From positions 16,946,284-17,010,283 of the forward strand of contig OY855915.1 of NCBI GenBank assembly GCA_963693305.1: a stretch of 64,000 bases of DNA, written 5' to 3'. The stretch comes from Meandrina meandrites (taxonomy: Eukaryota > Cnidaria > Anthozoa > Scleractinia > Meandrinidae). Made by a program: the position numbers and the translations under genes. Below, piece after piece: positions 59,875 through 64,000 of this stretch; within the stretch, counting starts at the first letter, position 1; every line of letters begins with the position of its first letter. The notes beneath the pieces were generated by a model. The model was given only the letters and a program-made list of their open reading frames with translations, had not been told where the DNA came from and searched no databases.

Positions 59875-60217
59875 GTGTTTCTATCGAGTTTTAGTATAAA
59901 TCTACTAGCGTTCTATCACAAATGACGCGCTCTGATTGGCTACGCTACCCACTATCTATTCTGTGATAGATAGTGAGTAGCGTAGCAGTGTGCCCTTGCT
60001 AACAAAATGGCGGCCGTTTCTTTACGTTTTCGAAGTGTCCGTGAAGAAGATTTAGACAGTTTACTGGTCGAGGCTGTTCCAGAAAAGATTTATACTAAGA
60101 CAATTAGATTATTCGCTCTCGATTTCTATGCGTGATAGTTGACCCGGGCTGCGCCCTCGTCAACTATCACGCGATAGAAATCTCGAGCTCATAATCTAAT
60201 TGTTTAATAGAAACACG
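59875..60217. mobile_element. MITE carrying a Crypton-like first exon
   Basis: The termini are CGTGTTTCTAT and its inverse (59875-59885, 60207-60217). It contains an inner hairpin at 59937-59985 (GCTACGCTACCCACTATCTA) and another at 60105-60195 (GTGATAGTTGAC...GTCAACTATCAC). A start codon lies between the hairpins. Confidence 0.65.
60007..60135 (+). pseudogene. N-terminal fragment of a Crypton/DUF3504-type protein
   Basis: MAAVSLRFRSVREEDLDSLL followed by VEAVPEK matches the start of this family ('RF..V+E.D+..LL....P..T+K'). Translation then runs into the right hairpin and stops. It is a MITE-borne relic of 42 codons. Confidence 0.5.
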
Positions 60218-60424
60218 ATTTTTAACCAATCAGGCCGCATATTTTCTTTGGACTGTTTTCTTAATGTAATTATCAGTATACAAAACAGTATACATGTGTG
60301 TCCTGTTAGTCTAAAGTTGTCCGAAAAGGCACCTTTAAAATTGGTTTTAAGTTACTTTTTTGGATAAAACGTTCTTCAGAGGTTTTTCATGAGTAAGTTT
60401 TAAGCTTTGGAATACTTGGAGAAA

Positions 60425-60615
60425 TAACGAATATACGGATTCCCTAACACTTAGTGTACGGTTATGTGTAATAACTAGTATACATAAGAATAAGGAATCA
60501 AACGTATACTGTTCATTACTCAGCCCTTATACGTCGATGTCCTTATACGTCAGTATTTCTTTCCGTATACGTTATGTATACGGACTCATTACACCTCCTT
60601 ATATTTGTTATTTCA
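60425..60615. repeat. GTATAC-rich repeat, right cluster
   Basis: CCTAACACTTAGTGTACGGTTAT is a near copy of 59828-59850 (CCTAAGTCTTAGTGTACGGTTAT), followed by several CGTATAC/GTATACG motifs like those at 53.6-54.1 kb. Confidence 0.6.
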
Positions 60616-60989
60616 TGCAGTGATTGAACTCGCTTCGATGAAACAGCCAAAGAATTCACTTCAATTGCTATGATGTTATCTCACCTCAATTACCAAAACC
60701 CACAAGAAATACTCGCAAAAGAGCAAACAAATTAATGACCGTTGCTTCTGCCGATATAAACTTCCAAAGAAAACACAATGTTATTTGTCACGTAGCGAAA
60801 GTGAAACCTGCAACATCAGCGCATTCCATGGCTGACAAAATATACACAATAAACAAAACAATATCCGTAACATTTTCCGTACATTAATGTTTCAACAGCT
60901 TTTGGCGAGTAAACATCACAGGTTGCGTGATTCAAACTCACGATCACGATTTGGCCGAGTGGAGGTTTGGGTCTGGTCACCGACAAAAA

Positions 60990-61018
60990 AATTACTACTA
61001 CTACTACTACGACGACTA
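60990..61018. repeat. (TAC)n microsatellite
   Basis: A run of TAC triplets ending in GACGAC. Confidence 0.8.
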
Positions 61019-61019
61019 A

Positions 61020-62080
61020 TAAATCCCGTGCAGAGCAAGAACCGCGCTTGGCCCATGGCCGCGCGGTTAATAAAGACACGGCAACTGGTTGTCCTTTGTG
61101 GTTTGTTGCGCAACAAATGAGTGGCCTGTAATCTCCAGCAAAGTGAACATTATGGGTGTTAAATACTGTATGCTACAAACGACAACAAAGGTCAAACAAA
61201 ATGAACAGAATTAAAAATAAATTTTATTAAACGCTAATTTTGTACTTGGACGGTTTGATAAAAGCGATTGCGCTATACAAACGTCTACATTCGCACCCTA
61301 GACTGTTACAAGCCGGAACACGAAATTGTCATGCCAAAAGACCCGAAACTACAGGAGTTGCGTTACGTCTGTCAAACCCTTTTGTATTCTCGATTAAAAT
61401 AGATCTTTCGCAATGCGTTGATTACAGTCAGTACAGTAAACTCTGCAGTCACAGCGAGAATCTTAGCTTTTTGAGCGCAGCTCCCAGTGGCTTTGCTGAG
61501 TTGTACAACGTTTGTACGGCTAAGTATATTGTTGATGTCGTTGCAATGATTTCTTCGCCGATGATTGTAAATTTGAGCCTCGAAGTCTGATTTTGTGATG
61601 GAGTCGGTGACACGTGGAACGACTTTTTGGTTGAATTCGATTGCGTGGACATCTGCATAACTTTGGAGGCAAGTTGTTTTCTTCTCTGTATTTTTATGCG
61701 TGCTTGGAAATATATGATCGCTTTTATCGATCCGCGCATCTGTCGTTCTGCAACTTTGAGCTTTGATCGCTCGAGTAGCTAGTAGCGGCTGCCGGCCGTT
61801 ATACATGCATGACTTGTAAAGATCTATACGGATTTACGTTGTTTTTACTCGTTTGACTCTCTTTTCGGTGGAATCTCAAGGATTGTAAAGGTTGAAATAT
61901 TTAGTGTGATTTCTAGAACGCGAAATCGATTGTACACCCACACTGAAACATGTCGATGACTACTTCGGAGCGGGTAGGTGCATGAACTTTAATACGAGAG
62001 AACTTTACGAGCGAACTCTTCCGAGTGAAACCTTTATCAGAAGCCTAGATTTTATAGTGAGCTATCTATATAATGGAGTT
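61020..62080. other. No supported gene
   Basis: Overlapping frames of 116 codons (plus) and 144 codons (minus) at 61240-61806 shadow each other; neither shows a domain, signal peptide or paralogue. Confidence 0.3.
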
Positions 62081-62086
62081 TGAAAC

Positions 62087-62578
62087 ACTAAGAGAATCAT
62101 CAATACTTGCGGGACTGACGCTGTTGAGCACTCAAGCATTGCGACAAACTGGAATCTTCTCGAAGATGCAATGGACACCATATTTAAGCTTAGTTGCGCT
62201 CTAAAAGAAGAAACGAAAAACGAAATGAGTACTTCAAGCAGCTTTTGGGTAACTATATTCTTTCTTTCAATTTTTGCTTTTATAGTATTGGTTTCATTGG
62301 GTTTATCTTGCTTTGTTTTTATCGTTTCAATTATTGTAACAGCATATGCTCTTGTCCAGCACTTCATGTCGTATGTAGATGGCTATGTAGAGAATGTTGT
62401 TATTTCGGCATTTGATGATTGTGATATCTTAGACAAAGCTATTTACTCAACCGGAAATGTAAACAATTATTCAATGGTGACAATAAAAGCGAGAAAAGAC
62501 ATGAGATCTCGCAATGCGAAGTATGTTTACTATAATTATTGTCGTGTAAGGTTATGTAAACAGCGTGATCCAAGTTAA
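62087..62578 (+). CDS. Small membrane protein, hypothetical (possibly a 3' exon)
   Basis: The frame is open from 62087 after an in-frame TGA. The first methionine is at 62171 (135 aa), but the preceding codons also read naturally (VEHSSIATNWNLLEDAMDTI), so the true start may be an upstream exon. A soluble N-terminal helix rich in charged residues (ALKEETKNEM) is followed by about 45 hydrophobic residues, probably two membrane helices around FWVTIFFLSIFAFIVLVSLG and VFIVSIIVTAYALV. A cysteine- and tyrosine-containing tail (SAFDDCDILDKAIYSTGN, YVYYNYCRVRLC) follows. Family not recognised. The overlapping minus-strand frame is a shadow. Confidence 0.4.
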   Translation, partial: TKRIINTCGTDAVEHSSIATNWNLLEDAMDTIFKLSCALKEETKNEMSTSSSFWVTIFFLSIFAFIVLVSLGLSCFVFIVSIIVTAYALVQHFMSYVDGYVENVVISAFDDCDILDKAIYSTGNVNNYSMVTIKARKDMRSRNAKYVYYNYCRVRLCKQRDPS

Positions 62579-62599
62579 TTTTTTAAAGAGAAGCCCGAG

Positions 62600-64000
62600 T
62601 ACACGCAGTTAAGCATCTAGTTCATTTTGATTTGCATTGGGAGTAAAAGAAGCAAGTTCCAAGCATACAAATTCAAGTTTGCGTGTTGTTTGCGTGTTTT
62701 CGTGCTAGCGTGTGTACACTCTTTTCTCTGTACAGCGTTTACGATTGACGTTCAATTTCCGAAACGTGTGTTTTGATAGTGCCATGAGCAGGTTTGATTG
62801 CTGTGAAGATTAAGCGTCGCATAAAATTTATTTTGAAATCGGCTAGGTTGACCTTTGTCGCGTGACACTGATAATCTTCTGTCAGCTAGCGATTACACAA
62901 ACTTCGCTTTCAATTTCGCTTTCACCGTCACATGCAAACTTAAGAAAATTCTGGGCAGAAACAACATACACCTGATTTAAGGTAAAATAAAAATAAAATA
63001 TGTTCACAATCGATTTTCAAATTATCATCACATACCCATCGAAACAAAACCATCAGCGCCTAAAATACAATGGTCTGTCATCGGTCTTAATAAACCGCAA
63101 CGTCGTTACATGTAGGTCTGCCAACCATCTGTCAACGGCCTTTTGTTTACATCTGATCGACTGAAGGAGTGAAGGAAGGATGGCTTCAAATCGCCCCTCA
63201 ATCCGTAACTCCCGTTTTGCATACGCAAAAACAGTCGTAAAAAGAGAACAAACTAGAAGATTTCGATCTGAAATTTTGTTATAACTTGTCTCGTATTGAA
63301 AATGTCTAATACGGTCGAGATGACTTCTACAATATCCTAAATATCAGGTCACAAACAAACCATTCATCTTATTTAGCTTCCGACGCTCTTGGTCCCCCAC
63401 ACATTGCAGCATTTTTTTATAATTATTCTATTAATGCCCAACAGGTGACTGCAAGACTGAGTAGCTACCAAGGCTCTTACCTTAACTTAAGTTCGAATGA
63501 CGGCTTCAGGAACTTACTTTGCTGTTTAAGTTTAACAAAACATGGCATACAACAAAGCTCACCAGCAGTACAAGCAACCTTTTTTTGGAAAAATGCAGTC
63601 TTTTGAAAAAAATCCTCTGTTTCCTTTTCTCTTGTCTATTTCTGCCGCCTTCTGTAACCGCCCCAAACGTCCTTGGTATATTGTGTTTTCGCCAAAAAAA
63701 CCCCATCCAAACATTTCGATTTAGAACTACAGCAGGAGAGTTCGAGCCAGCTTGCAATGCATGGAAAGGAGGAAACTACAATACAAAACTGCCTTCTAAG
63801 CCTTATAGCAATTGAAAAGTAATGGACCGAAACTTGCTGTTTCCTCGTTAATCAAGCTGCTGACTGGGCATCGTAAAACTGTTTCATTACTTCTGTATTA
63901 AGTACATTAGTATTTGGCGATAAGATGGCAGCTATGGTACCATCTTGTACTCGTATTCAGTGTTTTACACCACGACATTAGTTGCGAAGAGCTGTAGTTC
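62600..64000. other. No supported gene at the window's right end
   Basis: A 35-codon frame starting at 63180 (MASNRPSIRNSRFAYAKTVV) has a good ATG context and may be a first exon, but no donor follows clearly. Frames at 63506-63815 overlap on both strands. Confidence 0.3.

Noticed and set aside
61240..61806. Overlapping 116- and 144-codon frames on opposite strands
   Set aside because: They shadow each other, and neither shows a recognisable feature; they cannot be told apart from chance.

Overview
The window looks like nuclear DNA of an anthozoan, most probably a stony coral. It is AT-rich, its genes are split by introns, it is crowded with short inverted-repeat transposons and tRNA-derived SINEs, and its only clear gene family is a secreted PAN/apple-domain protein of a kind I associate with coral genomes. 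No bacterial, organellar or rRNA features are visible. The organism is an inference from content, not from a diagnostic marker.

The backbone is a tandem segmental duplication with a period of about 12 kb, all genes on the minus strand. Gene A (23200-27068) and gene B (34848-39083) each have three exons with matching phase and exon lengths: signal peptide plus PAN domain, a short 46-codon exon, and a C-terminal cysteine-containing domain. Gene C (47611-48083) keeps only the intact last exon. Its intron is recognisable up to about 52.3 kb, but I find no exon 2 or exon 1 further on. The first bases of the window match the sequence 354 bp and further upstream of the start codons of A and B, so a fourth gene probably lies just left of the window.

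By region: 1-2.4 kb is the upstream flank of the unseen copy. 2.48-4.70 kb is a DNA transposon with perfect 34-bp ends and a 7-bp target duplication, inserted into a repeated host segment whose empty version is also in the window. 4.7-9.1 kb holds old diverged copies of intergenic modules. 9.1-23.0 kb is a transposon-rich block: foldback elements, a probable Penelope-like retroelement tail, a SINE nested in a transposon nested in a palindromic element, a TA-flanked element, a TTAA-flanked element and minisatellites. 23.0-48.1 kb is the gene array with its spacers. 48.1-52.3 kb is the broken third copy, invaded by relics of a P2X7-like exon and a Crypton-type recombinase. 52.3-64 kb lies outside the array; it has a zone rich in the TACATGTA palindrome, a head-to-head exon pair, GTATAC-rich repeats, another Crypton-like N-terminal fragment and one fairly convincing small membrane-protein reading frame (about 62.09-62.58 kb).

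A, B and (if expressed) C would make closely related secreted proteins. Their variation is concentrated in short stretches between conserved cysteines and aromatic motifs, which suggests a diversifying extracellular family. Function is not known from the sequence.
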